64,000 nucleotides of DNA from Thermohalobaculum sp039184865 (GTDB lineage: Bacteria > Pseudomonadota > Alphaproteobacteria > Rhodobacterales > Rhodobacteraceae), in NCBI GenBank assembly GCA_039184865.1, contig JBCDAV010000013.1, forward strand, positions 1 to 64,000, given 5' to 3'. Of the stretch, positions 25,501 through 33,351 are shown piece by piece (position 1 is the first letter of the stretch; every line of letters starts with the position of its first letter). The position numbers were made by a program, and so were the translations under genes. The notes beneath the pieces were generated by a model. That model was not told where the DNA came from, did no database searches, and saw nothing but the letters and a program-made list of their open reading frames with translations.

Positions 25501-26738
25501 TGGCCGGTGTGACCGCCCGGAAACTCGTGGCCGTCTTTGCCGTGCCCATCGCCCTTTCGGGCTTCGTGAATGTGGACGGCGTACCGGCCGCGCTGGTTGA
25601 CGATCTGATCTGCAGGCGTTTCGATCTCAACGTCGACACCGGGCTCGTAGACCCCGATCGTTCCGGCATCCTCGATAATGCGGTTGTTGGCGATTCCACC
25701 GATCTTGAAATCGTCGATCTCGCGGGTCTTGTCGGTCCGGCCGAGGCCGAGAAAGCTGGTGTGGCTGACGGTGACGTCGTCATTGTGCATGAACATGATG
25801 TGCCCACGCTCGGTCACGTAGTGCTCGCCCGCACCCAGCGGCTGCCCCAGCGAGGTGCCGTCTTCGGGAATGCCGTCTCCGTTCTGATCGGCGGCAGCCG
25901 AAGAGAACGTCACGTTGCGCGAGACATTCCCGACATGGCCGGTCAGTTCCTCGCCGGTCAGCGGATCCATGCGGCCGTGATGGTCGAACTCGAGAGGTTG
26001 ATCGAGGGTCACGATCATCTGCCCGTTGACGACCTCGACATTTGTAATCGTGCGCACCTCGTCTTCCGAGATCAGGCTCCCGTCATCCGAGCGGCCGAGA
26101 TACTGCGTCCCGCCGATGGTGACGACGTGTCCGGGTTCCCAACCGAAATCGCCGCCGTCGCTGTCGAAAATGAGCTGAGTCGCGCCCGCCGACGGACTGA
26201 CGGCAAGGTTCAGGCCCGCATCGACATCCTGACCGCGAATCTCGACATCGCCGCCCGCGACGAGACCAAGGCTGAGCTGCTCTGGATCCCATGTATAGCG
26301 ACCCATGACCCCATCGCCGGGCGTGCCGGTCGTGAAATGCGCCGTGTGCGCCGACGGCTGGCCTTCGGAAAAAACGATGTCCACAGCACCGTCCGTCGGA
26401 TCGGACGCATCGATGCGAAGGATCGAACCCGGCGCCGTGACAATGGTGTCGACCACCATCTTCGTCTGCTGGCCGTCTTCTGCATGAAAAGACAGGGCGC
26501 CATCGACGCGGACGATAAAGAGATTGGCATCGCTTGCGCCGTCATAGCTGACCGCGACCCCGTCCGGGATATGCACGATCGCGCCGTCGTCGGGAACCGA
26601 TCCGCCCTCCCAGGTTGCCGGATCGAACCAGTCTCCATGATTCACGGCAACATGCGTCGCGAGCGCCGCATCTCCGTTTGCATCGGTCGGCAGAAGGTCC
26701 AATTGCGGAGTGTGGCCGGCGTGTGCGTGGGCTGACAT
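22593..26738 (-). CDS. Large secreted G8/beta-helix/RTX protein with a Cys/His doublet
   Basis: A 1381-residue protein with no classical signal peptide. Residues about 35-160 form a G8 domain (WEGGSVPDDGAIVHIPDG, then SILRIDASDP). Residues about 330-900 look like a right-handed parallel beta-helix (repeated DNVVYGVSGSAYVAES-type and NSHVEYFENSVYNW-type strands). Residues about 1060-1300 hold some two dozen RTX nonapeptides (GGxGxDxLx), and the last 80 residues (FLFEESPGMDVITDFEDG) are an RTX C-cap. Such architecture is typical of type I-secreted, calcium-folded surface proteins. A His-rich insert carries two MGPCPETGGxICHC copies at residues 416-429 and 440-453; these hold all six cysteines of the protein. 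The function, possibly polysaccharide binding or cleavage, is inferred only from fold. Confidence 0.88.
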   Translation of the reverse strand: MSAHAHAGHTPQLDLLPTDANGDAALATHVAVNHGDWFDPATWEGGSVPDDGAIVHIPDGVAVSYDGASDANLFIVRVDGALSFHAEDGQQTKMVVDTIVTAPGSILRIDASDPTDGAVDIVFSEGQPSAHTAHFTTGTPGDGVMGRYTWDPEQLSLGLVAGGDVEIRGQDVDAGLNLAVSPSAGATQLIFDSDGGDFGWEPGHVVTIGGTQYLGRSDDGSLISEDEVRTITNVEVVNGQMIVTLDQPLEFDHHGRMDPLTGEELTGHVGNVSRNVTFSSAAADQNGDGIPEDGTSLGQPLGAGEHYVTERGHIMFMHNDDVTVSHTSFLGLGRTDKTREIDDFKIGGIANNRIIEDAGTIGVYEPGVDVEIETPADQIVNQRGRYAVHIHEARKGDGHGKDGHEFPGGHTGHGVMGPCPETGGPICHCSDHDHGDHGAMGPCPETGGAICHCADQDGDGTPDHLDDDYFDGAWIEGIAVFGSPGWGLVQHSSDAVLKDNVVYGVSGSAYVAESGDETGRWEGNLAMNSYGEGHFSGYEDSSDFNENGGGEGNGFYLKARAIEVVDNVAQSSARAGFFYHNNGAVLRDTPTDGLDIDGFADGLDAVAAEDVPIRVFEGNEAIGAEHGIRIVTDPLDAMRKFSDAWSHFKDFTGWELDEAGVSLTYSAKYIFEDFLLLGTEEKVSHSANDAGNVGFYLKASVADITVLNSHVEYFENSVYNWTQVGNRQEYRRGFWDPKGPSGYAHVPEYEGLGNVEGIENPMHNLWNTNLIGLTADNLSSSFFRAPGVNVETDPGVIEKHRGTIRFREDAEDFTPGVEIELLGDSRDGALVALWREDLANNPNQAAVLANHIPLAYQESTYLSKVFISDTVQLKRTDYLDVEQNINADIWSGTVLEFAKEDSIGRQVFLYDDFSPLDPAQTSRAVTTNEKLIFTKTMIGNVLKSDGFYRVGGISDVKFVIMKMAFTDRVSGEIEAKSFLIALDLSWPVPDGARDNGIVHLGDDLIVAEQYRVFQNGNLVAGRAPIVLSDTPPESLDGTTNWITGAFTTELADDLRLGSLSDRLDAGGGDDIVRGFAAADYLNGDAGNDQLFGGNGWDRLNGGDGDDLLDGHYQRDFLTGGAGNDLLFGGFGRDDLDGGDGNDSLDGGNGTDDLLGAAGDDLLSGGAGKDTLDGGSGNDLLDGGNGIDRLLGDIGDDILLGGGGKDVLFGGSGNDALDGGAKADQLFGGAGQDQLAGGTGRDDLFGGDGDDRLEGQAGYDLLLGESGSDTLFGGAGDDTLEGGDGADILLGGTGKDRLTGGQGADRFLFEESPGMDVITDFEDGVDAIEFMIEAFGFEDLEVVQDDDDAVISHDGGSVRLLDVNALNLDASDFEFGVPSPGT
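25380..25493 (-). repeat. Duplicated 14-residue Cys/His motif in the G8/RTX protein
   Basis: Two 42-bp copies, 25452-25493 and 25380-25421, encode MGPCPETGGPICHC and MGPCPETGGAICHC. They are spaced 72 bp (24 codons) apart and separated by SDHDHGDHGA. The DNA copies differ at a few positions only. Cys-Pro-Glu-Thr, Cys-His-Cys and the flanking histidines look like metal ligands. Confidence 0.85.
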
Positions 26739-27068
26739 TGATCCCCTCAGTCATCAGCGAACACCGGAGAGGATCGGAGTAATTGTTTTCGTCTCCCTCA
26801 AAATATATCGTTAATCAAAAAATATGCACAGATTTCAGGAGGAATTATGCTTATCGTAAACGAGCGTGAACGATATATACTTGTCGAAGCAAATATTATA
26901 ATTGCGCGAGCCTCCTAATATTTCGTTGTGAATAACTGCAAAGTCATGGTGTTTTGCGCGCGCGGCGGAATTGCGATGCGCGTCACGGCGCCTTGGCGTT
27001 TAGGCACTTCACAGACGGTTCAGAAGCCTTAGGTTGCCGCCCAAGGATAAGAGAGGGAGGAGCTTGAG
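26739..27068. promoter_or_regulatory. AT-rich divergent intergenic region
   Basis: This 330-bp gap lies between the G8/RTX gene and the divergent acyl-CoA synthetase. The central 150 bp are much richer in A+T than the surroundings. It holds a perfect 10-bp dyad (ATATATCGTT at 26803-26812 against AACGATATAT at 26869-26878) and a 23-codon ORF with a consensus ribosome site, listed separately. No clear -35/-10 pair stands out. Confidence 0.45.
26847..26918 (+). CDS. Possible 23-residue small protein or leader peptide
   Basis: ATG preceded by AGGAGG (26837-26842) at a 4-nt spacing opens a frame ending in TAA after 23 codons (MLIVNERERYILVEANIIIARAS). The peptide is Ile-rich and of mixed charge, with no known match. 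The perfect Shine-Dalgarno, rare in such AT-rich gaps, is the main support. The 10-bp dyad spans its first codons. It may be chance. Confidence 0.3.
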   Translation: MLIVNERERYILVEANIIIARAS

Positions 27069-28703
27069 ATGCAGGGATTGATGCAGGAATGGCCGCTGCG
27101 CGTCTCGCGGATCCTGGACCATGCCGCAAAGTACCATGCGAACCGCCGCATCCTATCGCGCTCGGTGGAAGGCCCGATTACCGAGACGACCTGGGGCGGC
27201 GTGCATGACAGGGCTCTCAGAGTCGCGCAGGCCCTCGTGCGTCTCGGCGTCAAGCGCGGTGACATGATCGGCTGCATGGCCTGGAACACAACGCGCCACA
27301 TGGAGGTGTGGTACGGCGTTCCCGGGGCAGGCGGCGTGCTGCACTCCCTGAACCCGCGGCTGTCTGCGGAGCAGCTCATCTACGTCATAGATCACGCCGA
27401 AGACCAGTGGGTGCTGGTGGATCACGATCTGGTCGGCGTGCTCGAGCCGATTTCCGACAAACTGCCGAACGTCAAGGGCTACATCGTGATGACCGACCGG
27501 GCGCATATGCCCGAGACGACGCTGCCGAACGCGCTGTGTTACGAGGAAATTGTCGAGGCAGGGGACGGTGCGTTCGACTGGGTCGACGGGTCCGAGGACG
27601 ATGCCTGCGGCGTCTGCTTCACCTCTGGCACCACCGGCAACCCCAAGGGCGTCGTCTACTCCCATCGCTCGAACGTGCTGCACGCCATGGTGATGGTGCA
27701 GAAGGACATGCTCGGCCTCTCGTCGACCGATACGGTGATGCCCGTGGTGCCCCTGTTCCATGCGAACGGCTGGTCTACGGGCTTTGCCATTCCGCTCGTC
27801 GGGGCCGCCTGCGTCCTGCCGGGCAGACAGCTCGACGCGGCAAGCTGCTACGAGATGCTGGATACCGGCAAAGTGACGGTGACTGCCGCGGTGCCCACGG
27901 TCTGGCTGCCCCTGCTGGTGCATCTTCGTGAAAAGTCCCTGGCGCTTCCGCATCTCGACCGCGTGGTGATCGGCGGTTCGGCCTGTCCGCGCGCCGTCAT
28001 CGAGGAATTCCAGAACAGCTACGGCGTGAAGGTCCTGCACGCCTGGGGGATGACCGAAACCTCGCCGCTCGGCACCATCTGCACGCCGAAGCCCGAGATC
28101 CTCGAGCTCAGCGACGCCGAGCAACTGGATACGCAGGAAAAGGTAGGGCATTGTCCGTTCACGATCGATCTTGTCGTGCGCGACGATGACGACAATGCGC
28201 TCGAATGGGATGGCGAGAGCCAGGGGCGCTTGCTGATACGCGGCCCCGGCGTCGTCAAACGGTATCTCAAGCAGGACGAGGACATCGTCGATGCGGGCAA
28301 CTGGTTCGATACTGGCGACGCGGCAACCATGGACCGGAACGGCTATGTGAAGATCACCGACCGCTTCAAGGACGTCATCAAGTCCGGAGGCGAATGGATC
28401 AGTTCGATCGACATGGAGAATGCCGTGGTGGCGCACCCGGAGGTCTTCGAGGCAGCGGCAATCGGCGTGCCGCATCCGAAATGGGACGAACGCCCGGTTC
28501 TCATGGTCGTGCCGCAACCGGGCAAATCGCCCGACCCGGACAGCATTGTCGATCTGCTCCGACCGCACTTCGCAAAGTGGCAGCTTCCGGATGACGTGAT
28601 CTTCGCGGACGAGATCCCGCACACGGCAACGGGCAAGATCTCGAAGCTGTCGATTCGTCAGAAGCTCGATGCCGATGGCTACAAGCTTCCTGAATTCCGG
28701 TGA
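27069..28703 (+). CDS. AMP-forming acyl-CoA synthetase (DmdB-like)
   Basis: A 544-residue ANL-superfamily ligase that activates a carboxylic acid to its CoA ester through an acyl-adenylate. The P-loop-like motif FTSGTTGNPKGVVYSHRS is near residue 185, HAWGMTETSPLGT near 325, WFDTGDAATMDRNGYVKITDR near 415, and the C-terminal catalytic Lys in TATGKISKLSIR. The full-length similarity pattern (MQEWPLRVSRILDHAAKYH start) recalls methylmercaptopropionate-CoA ligase DmdB and medium-chain ligases of marine Rhodobacteraceae. The substrate is unproven. GGGAGGAG precedes the ATG. The stop overlaps the GntR start. Confidence 0.9.
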   Translation: MQGLMQEWPLRVSRILDHAAKYHANRRILSRSVEGPITETTWGGVHDRALRVAQALVRLGVKRGDMIGCMAWNTTRHMEVWYGVPGAGGVLHSLNPRLSAEQLIYVIDHAEDQWVLVDHDLVGVLEPISDKLPNVKGYIVMTDRAHMPETTLPNALCYEEIVEAGDGAFDWVDGSEDDACGVCFTSGTTGNPKGVVYSHRSNVLHAMVMVQKDMLGLSSTDTVMPVVPLFHANGWSTGFAIPLVGAACVLPGRQLDAASCYEMLDTGKVTVTAAVPTVWLPLLVHLREKSLALPHLDRVVIGGSACPRAVIEEFQNSYGVKVLHAWGMTETSPLGTICTPKPEILELSDAEQLDTQEKVGHCPFTIDLVVRDDDDNALEWDGESQGRLLIRGPGVVKRYLKQDEDIVDAGNWFDTGDAATMDRNGYVKITDRFKDVIKSGGEWISSIDMENAVVAHPEVFEAAAIGVPHPKWDERPVLMVVPQPGKSPDPDSIVDLLRPHFAKWQLPDDVIFADEIPHTATGKISKLSIRQKLDADGYKLPEFR

Positions 28704-29338
28704 GCGCCCAGGGCGGCGAACACGGGGATGCCTACACGCTGATCCTCGAAGCGATCGACCGGGGCGACATCGCGCCCGGTCAGCGGCTGGTCGAAACCGA
28801 TCTCGCCGACAAGCTGGGGGTGTCGCGCACGCCGGTCCGAGAGGCTCTGCAACGCCTTGAGGCGCAGGACGTGGTCGCGCGTGAAGGCCGGTCGCTCCGC
28901 GTTGCGACGCTCGATCACGATCAGATGGGCGAGCTTTACGAGGTTCGCGGCGTCGTCGAGGGTCTGGCCGCGCGGCTTGCGGCCCGTCACGCCGCACCAG
29001 AAGAGATCGAGGTGCTGGAGCAGATGGTCGCGGCCGACCGTGCGCTGATCGGCAACGCGACGGCGCTTGCGTTGGCGAACCGGACGTTTCACCGGCAGCT
29101 CCATCGGGCATCGCACAACCGATATCTCAGTCAGATGCTCGAAGGGATGCGGCGCACCATGGCGCTAATGTCGTCGACAACGCTCGCAACCGTCGAGCGC
29201 GGAACGGAGGCATTGGATGAACACGCCGAGATTGTCGCGGCCATCGCGGCGCGCGAAGAGGAGCGGGCGCAGAAGGCGGCGGAGATCCACATCTCAAACG
29301 CCTACAAGACCCGGCTGCGCTGGGAGAGCGAGCGCTAA
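28700..29338 (+). CDS. GntR-family (FCD/FadR-like) transcriptional regulator
   Basis: A 212-residue regulator. Residues about 8-70 are a winged helix (GQRLVETDLADKLGVSRTPVREALQRLEA), and residues 75-205 are an FCD ligand domain with the metal-type His pattern (FHRQLHRASHN and DEHAEIVAAI). The GTG overlaps the acyl-CoA synthetase stop (GTGA), so regulator and ligase are co-translated. The ligand is probably an organic acid or its CoA ester. Its stop overlaps the convergent cpaA stop by 4 bp. Confidence 0.9.
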   Translation: MSAQGGEHGDAYTLILEAIDRGDIAPGQRLVETDLADKLGVSRTPVREALQRLEAQDVVAREGRSLRVATLDHDQMGELYEVRGVVEGLAARLAARHAAPEEIEVLEQMVAADRALIGNATALALANRTFHRQLHRASHNRYLSQMLEGMRRTMALMSSTTLATVERGTEALDEHAEIVAAIAAREEERAQKAAEIHISNAYKTRLRWESER

Positions 29339-29859
29339 GCAGCGCCTGTCGGCAGCGAGTACCAGGCGTGAATGCCGAGATAGATCATCACCGTTGAGCC
29401 GATGATCAGCCCTAACGGAAAGTCGGTGCGCTTGCGGCTCTTGTCGAGTTGCTGATCGACGAAATACCAGCCGGTTTCATGCTCTCGCGGGATCATCATC
29501 ACTGATTTCAGGAGCGCCCAGAACGCGAGCGCGCACACCGCGTAGATCAGCAGGACGGCGCCGACCTCCTCGGGCACGATGAACGGGACGACCGCCGCGA
29601 TCATCTTCGCGTCGCCACCGCCCATGACCCCAAGCGAGAACAGCCCGAAGCCTATGGCGAGCGCGCAAACGCCGTAGAGCAACCGCCAGAGAAAGGTTTC
29701 GGTCGGCAGGCCCCAGAACCCGGTGACCAGAAAAACCGCGAAGACGATCAGCACGAGCGTGTTCGGGATCTGCAGGTATTTCAGATCGGACCACGCCGCG
29801 AGCAGCATCAGCGGGACCATGGCAGCGAATGCGACCCACAGGGCAGGCGTGCTGAGCAT
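29335..29859 (-). CDS. cpaA: Type IV prepilin peptidase CpaA/TadV-like
   Basis: A 174-residue A24A aspartic peptidase, mostly membrane helices. It has the two active Asp: one in the SDLKYLQIPN loop (residues 24-33) and one in GVMGGGDAKM (GxGD, about residue 83). It processes the Flp prepilin and the TadE-type pseudopilins in the inner membrane. It is the last gene of the tad locus, 3 bp after the TPR lipoprotein gene. Confidence 0.93.
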   Translation of the reverse strand: MLSTPALWVAFAAMVPLMLLAAWSDLKYLQIPNTLVLIVFAVFLVTGFWGLPTETFLWRLLYGVCALAIGFGLFSLGVMGGGDAKMIAAVVPFIVPEEVGAVLLIYAVCALAFWALLKSVMMIPREHETGWYFVDQQLDKSRKRTDFPLGLIIGSTVMIYLGIHAWYSLPTGAA

Positions 29860-29862
29860 GGT

Positions 29863-30717
29863 TCAGTTCTCGACGGAGCCTTCGAGGGCTGCCAACCGGT
29901 CGGCGGCGGCGGCGTAGTGTTGTGGATGCGCGTCAACAGCGGCGGCGAACAGACCCTTTGCAATATCCTTCTCACCCTTGCGCACGGCAATCAGGCCGAG
30001 GTTATTCAGGATGATTGCCTTTTCCTTCTCCGTCATTGGTACGATCGGCAGCTCGAAATTGCCCTGCAGACCACGCGAAATTGCGAGATTGTTCTTGGCA
30101 TTGAAAAGCCGCGCGTCGAAGGAGAGCGCCCGCTCGAATGTCGCCTCGGCCCCGGTCAGATCCTTGCGCGACATTTTCGAGACGCCCCAATTGTTCAGGA
30201 CGGATGCGGGGTTCGTGGCGAGCCGCTCTGCCTGACCGTAGGAGTCATCGGCCAACGCCCAGTTCTGATCGTGATCTGCGAGCATCGCGGTCACGAGAAA
30301 GCGTCGGGACGATTGCAGCGAGCCCGGCAGATTGCCGACGACCGCGCGCACGTCGTCCCAGCGCTGTAATCGTGCCGCGACGAAAGCGTACTCGATCCGG
30401 TCGCTCGCCGTGTCCTGGCCCAGCGCGGTCATTTCCTGCCAGACCCTCGCGGCCTCGGGATAGCGTTTTGCCCGCCCAAGCGAGATCGCAAGCCCACGCC
30501 GGAAGTCGGCACGATCGGGTTCCTGGGCGAGGGCTGTCTCGAAATACTGGATCGACTCCTCGGGATCGCCTGCGGCCAGAAGGAGATCATTCAGGTTTCC
30601 AGCATCGATCACCGATTTCGGGATCGGATCCTTCTTGTTCGAAACCGACTCGCATCCTGCGAGTGCGAACACCGTCGCGACCACCGTCAGCGCGCTGGCG
30701 AGCTTGAACCGGCCCAT
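29863..30717 (-). CDS. tadD: TadD-like TPR lipoprotein
   Basis: A 284-residue protein with a lipoprotein signal ending ALAGC, followed by several TPR-like helical pairs (ESIQYFETALAQEPDRADFRR, NWGVSKMSRKDLTGAEATFE, NNLGLIAVRKGEKDIAKGLF). TadD proteins act as pilotins/assembly factors for the CpaC secretin. The ATG is placed before the signal sequence, since the longer frame is Arg-rich and unstructured. It sits 4 bp after the preceding TPR lipoprotein gene. Confidence 0.87.
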   Translation of the reverse strand: MGRFKLASALTVVATVFALAGCESVSNKKDPIPKSVIDAGNLNDLLLAAGDPEESIQYFETALAQEPDRADFRRGLAISLGRAKRYPEAARVWQEMTALGQDTASDRIEYAFVAARLQRWDDVRAVVGNLPGSLQSSRRFLVTAMLADHDQNWALADDSYGQAERLATNPASVLNNWGVSKMSRKDLTGAEATFERALSFDARLFNAKNNLAISRGLQGNFELPIVPMTEKEKAIILNNLGLIAVRKGEKDIAKGLFAAAVDAHPQHYAAAADRLAALEGSVEN

Positions 30718-30721
30718 GCTC

Positions 30722-31333
30722 TCATTCCTCTCCTGACTGCTCCGGTTCGTCCGGTTGCAGCGAATAGTGCCCGCTTCCCAGTCGCTGGATCTGCACCGGG
30801 TTTCTGATCGTAACATCTGCGCCTTCGCTCGCTCTTGCAATCGCAAGTTCCGACATCGTCAGGTTCTTTGCCGCGACCTGGTTCGTGCCCGAGGACAGCG
30901 CGAAGGCCGTCCTGAAGGCCCGTCTTGCGGCGTGGTACTCGCCAAGGCGGTAATGCACTGCGCCGAGGTTGTTGTGTGCCAGTACGGACCCCGGCGCCAG
31001 GGCCTTGGCGCGCTCGAAGAACCGTTGCGCTTCGCTGAGCAATCCCTGGCGTTCTGCAGCGATCCCGGCACCGGTGAGCGCCGCCGCGGTGGAGCCTTCC
31101 GTCCGCAGTGACCGGATGAACGCGTCGCGCGCGAGGTCGATGCGGTTCTGGCGCAGCAGCGTTCGGCCAAGATCCAGATAGGTGGTAGTCGGCTCGGGCA
31201 GGGCGTCTGCCGGCGGCAGCGTGGCGGTCGGATACTTGACCTGACAGCCCGAGACGAGGGCGAGCGCGACAATCATTGGAGCAGTGCGCGAGACCAAACG
31301 CGGGAGACCCGTCGCGAGCGCGGGCATGGTCAT
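30722..31333 (-). CDS. Second TPR lipoprotein of the tad locus
   Basis: A 203-residue protein with a signal and lipobox ALVSGC, then three to four TPR units (YLDLGRTLLRQNRIDLARDAF, AHNNLGAVHYRLGEYHAARRAF). The ATG used overlaps the tadC stop as ATGA; a second ATG lies two codons later. Paired TPR lipoproteins behind tadC are usual in Rhodobacterales. It probably assists secretin or pilus assembly alongside TadD. Confidence 0.85.
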   Translation of the reverse strand: MTMPALATGLPRLVSRTAPMIVALALVSGCQVKYPTATLPPADALPEPTTTYLDLGRTLLRQNRIDLARDAFIRSLRTEGSTAAALTGAGIAAERQGLLSEAQRFFERAKALAPGSVLAHNNLGAVHYRLGEYHAARRAFRTAFALSSGTNQVAAKNLTMSELAIARASEGADVTIRNPVQIQRLGSGHYSLQPDEPEQSGEE

Positions 31334-32340
31334 CGACCGGCCATCTGCGCAATCGACCTGAGGATTTCGATAACGGACGGGCCGATCAGGATCAGGATTA
31401 GCGGCGGCACGGTGAAGACCATGGTGCCGAGCGTCAGTTTCGTCGGGAGGACGTTGGCTTTCTCCTCCGCGCGCATCAGGCGCTTGTCGCGCATCTCGGA
31501 AGCATACACGCGGAGCGCCTGACTGACCGAGGTTCCGAAGGTTTGCGACTGGATCAGCACCGTCACGAAAGACGAGATGTCGTGCACATTGCATCGCTCG
31601 GCCAGATCGCGCAGCACCGTGGTGCGTTCCTTGCCTGCCCGGAATTCGGTGCTGACCTGCTCAAGTTCCTCGGCAAGCGGAGTTCCGCTCACCTTCATCT
31701 CCTGACCGACGCGCGCCATCGCTTGATCGAGCGACTGGCCGCCCTCGATGCACACCAGCATCATGTCCATGGCGTCGGGAAACGAGTTCTGGATCTCTTC
31801 CTGACGCACCGCGATCTGGCGCTTGACCCAGTAGACGGGCGCAAAATATCCGGCGAGGCCGAGCATCGCCGAGATCGCCGCCGCAATAACGATGTCGGGT
31901 TCGCTCGGGATGAGCAGGGTGAAGAGGACCCCGAACAGCAACGCGCCGAGCCCTCCCGCGGCACGGGCGAACGCATAGATTCGGACGGAGGAGTCGCTGC
32001 GGTAGCCGGCGGCGCGCAGTTCCTTGCGCGTCGTGCTGAGTTCTTCCTCATCGGTTGGCTCGAGCAGCGGCGCCAGCCCCTGCATCCGGCCATCGTCCAT
32101 GTTCGACCGCAGCCGGATCAGATCGTCTTCGAGCCGTTCGTCCTTGAACGAAAACCGCTCGAGAGGGTCCTTCTCCTTCTTCAGAAGAAACGGCAGCGCG
32201 ATCAGGGCGAGCAGCATCCCGAGCGCCGCGACCGCGTAGAACGGACCGGCCGGACCATAGGCGTTTTCCAGCGACGTCCAGAGATTGGTGAAAATCTGGG
32301 TCGCAACGCCGACGTCCGGGTTGGTTTGAGCCGCAATCAT
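31330..32340 (-). CDS. tadC: Tad inner-membrane platform protein TadC
   Basis: A 336-residue T2SF-domain protein (GspF/TadC family). It has an N-terminal helix (AGPFYAVAALGMLLALIALPF), two central membrane segments near residues 125-160, a cytoplasmic T2SF domain (DAMDMMLVCIEGGQSLDQAMARVG, FVTVLIQSQTFGTSVSQALRVYA) and a C-terminal helix. With TadB it forms the platform worked by the ATPase CpaF. Confidence 0.95.
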   Translation of the reverse strand: MIAAQTNPDVGVATQIFTNLWTSLENAYGPAGPFYAVAALGMLLALIALPFLLKKEKDPLERFSFKDERLEDDLIRLRSNMDDGRMQGLAPLLEPTDEEELSTTRKELRAAGYRSDSSVRIYAFARAAGGLGALLFGVLFTLLIPSEPDIVIAAAISAMLGLAGYFAPVYWVKRQIAVRQEEIQNSFPDAMDMMLVCIEGGQSLDQAMARVGQEMKVSGTPLAEELEQVSTEFRAGKERTTVLRDLAERCNVHDISSFVTVLIQSQTFGTSVSQALRVYASEMRDKRLMRAEEKANVLPTKLTLGTMVFTVPPLILILIGPSVIEILRSIAQMAGR

Positions 32341-32352
32341 GCCGATCCTCGT

Positions 32353-33315
32353 CTACACCTTTATGTTTACGAGAATGCGCATGAAGATGATATTCACGAC
32401 CAGTAGCACAAAGGTCAGGATGGCGCCGGGTATGAACATTGGATGGTCGGCAACCCGGTCGTAATATTCCGGGCGGACAACCTGAACCGCCAGAAGCGCG
32501 ACCACCGGGAAAATAGACAGGAACCAGCCGGACCAGCGTGCCTCGGCGGTGATCGCCTTGACCTTGCGGAACAGCTTGAAGCGCGAGCGAATGACCTTGC
32601 TCAGCCCGTCGAGGATCTCGGCGAGATTGCCGCCGGATGTCGTCTGAATGTTGATGGCAATCGCGAGAAAGCGAAGATCGGGCACCGGAACGCGCGACGC
32701 CATCCGGTCAAGCGCCTCGGTCACGGTCATCCCATAGGTCGCTTCGTCCGCGATCAGGCCGAACTCACTGCCCAGCGGGTCGGGCATTTCGCGCGCGATG
32801 ATGCTGATCGCGGCGTTGATCGGATGGCCGACCCGCAGCGAACGGACCATCAGGTCGAGCGCGTCGGGCAGTTGCTCTTCGAACAGGGCGATCCGCTTGC
32901 GCGCCTTGTTGCGCAGCCAGAGATATACCGCCGCATAGCCAGTCGCGATCGCCACAACGATCTGGATCTGGAGTGCCGCACTCGTGAAAGCAAACAGCAG
33001 CGCGAAAGTCACGGCGATCACCGCCAGGAGGACCATGACGATTGCCTTCGGCGAGATGACGATGTTCGCGTGGCGCGCCATCTCTATCAACGGGCCGATG
33101 ATCGGATAGGTGGCCGCCTTTGGATCGCCTTCGCGCTCGCTGCGCAGGATCGAGAGAACCTCTTCGGTGTCGCGTCCCTCGTGAAGCAGTGCGAGACGGC
33201 GGTTGACCCGCTTCTCCCGTTTGAGCGTCTTGCCGTAGACCGCGAAATACGTGGCCTCGACCATAATCAGGACGCCGACAAAGATCAGCGCATATATGAT
33301 CGGCTGAAACAGCAC
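32353..33315 (-). CDS. tadB: Tad inner-membrane platform protein TadB
   Basis: A 320-residue T2SF-domain protein with an N-terminal membrane helix, a pair of helices near residues 90-130, the T2SF region (LPDALDLMVRSLRVGHPINAAI, FLAIAINIQTTSGGNLAEILDGLS) and C-terminal helices. The GTG at 33315 is the only suitable start. It lies 12 bp upstream of tadC. Confidence 0.95.
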   Translation of the reverse strand: MLFQPIIYALIFVGVLIMVEATYFAVYGKTLKREKRVNRRLALLHEGRDTEEVLSILRSEREGDPKAATYPIIGPLIEMARHANIVISPKAIVMVLLAVIAVTFALLFAFTSAALQIQIVVAIATGYAAVYLWLRNKARKRIALFEEQLPDALDLMVRSLRVGHPINAAISIIAREMPDPLGSEFGLIADEATYGMTVTEALDRMASRVPVPDLRFLAIAINIQTTSGGNLAEILDGLSKVIRSRFKLFRKVKAITAEARWSGWFLSIFPVVALLAVQVVRPEYYDRVADHPMFIPGAILTFVLLVVNIIFMRILVNIKV

Positions 33316-33351
33316 CCTCTCGCGACTCCAGTCCTATTGCGTGACCTGACC

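Noticed and set aside
24186..26735. 849-codon open frame on the plus strand
   Set aside because: It is the reverse-strand shadow of the G8/RTX gene; the minus frame has recognisable domains and this one has none.
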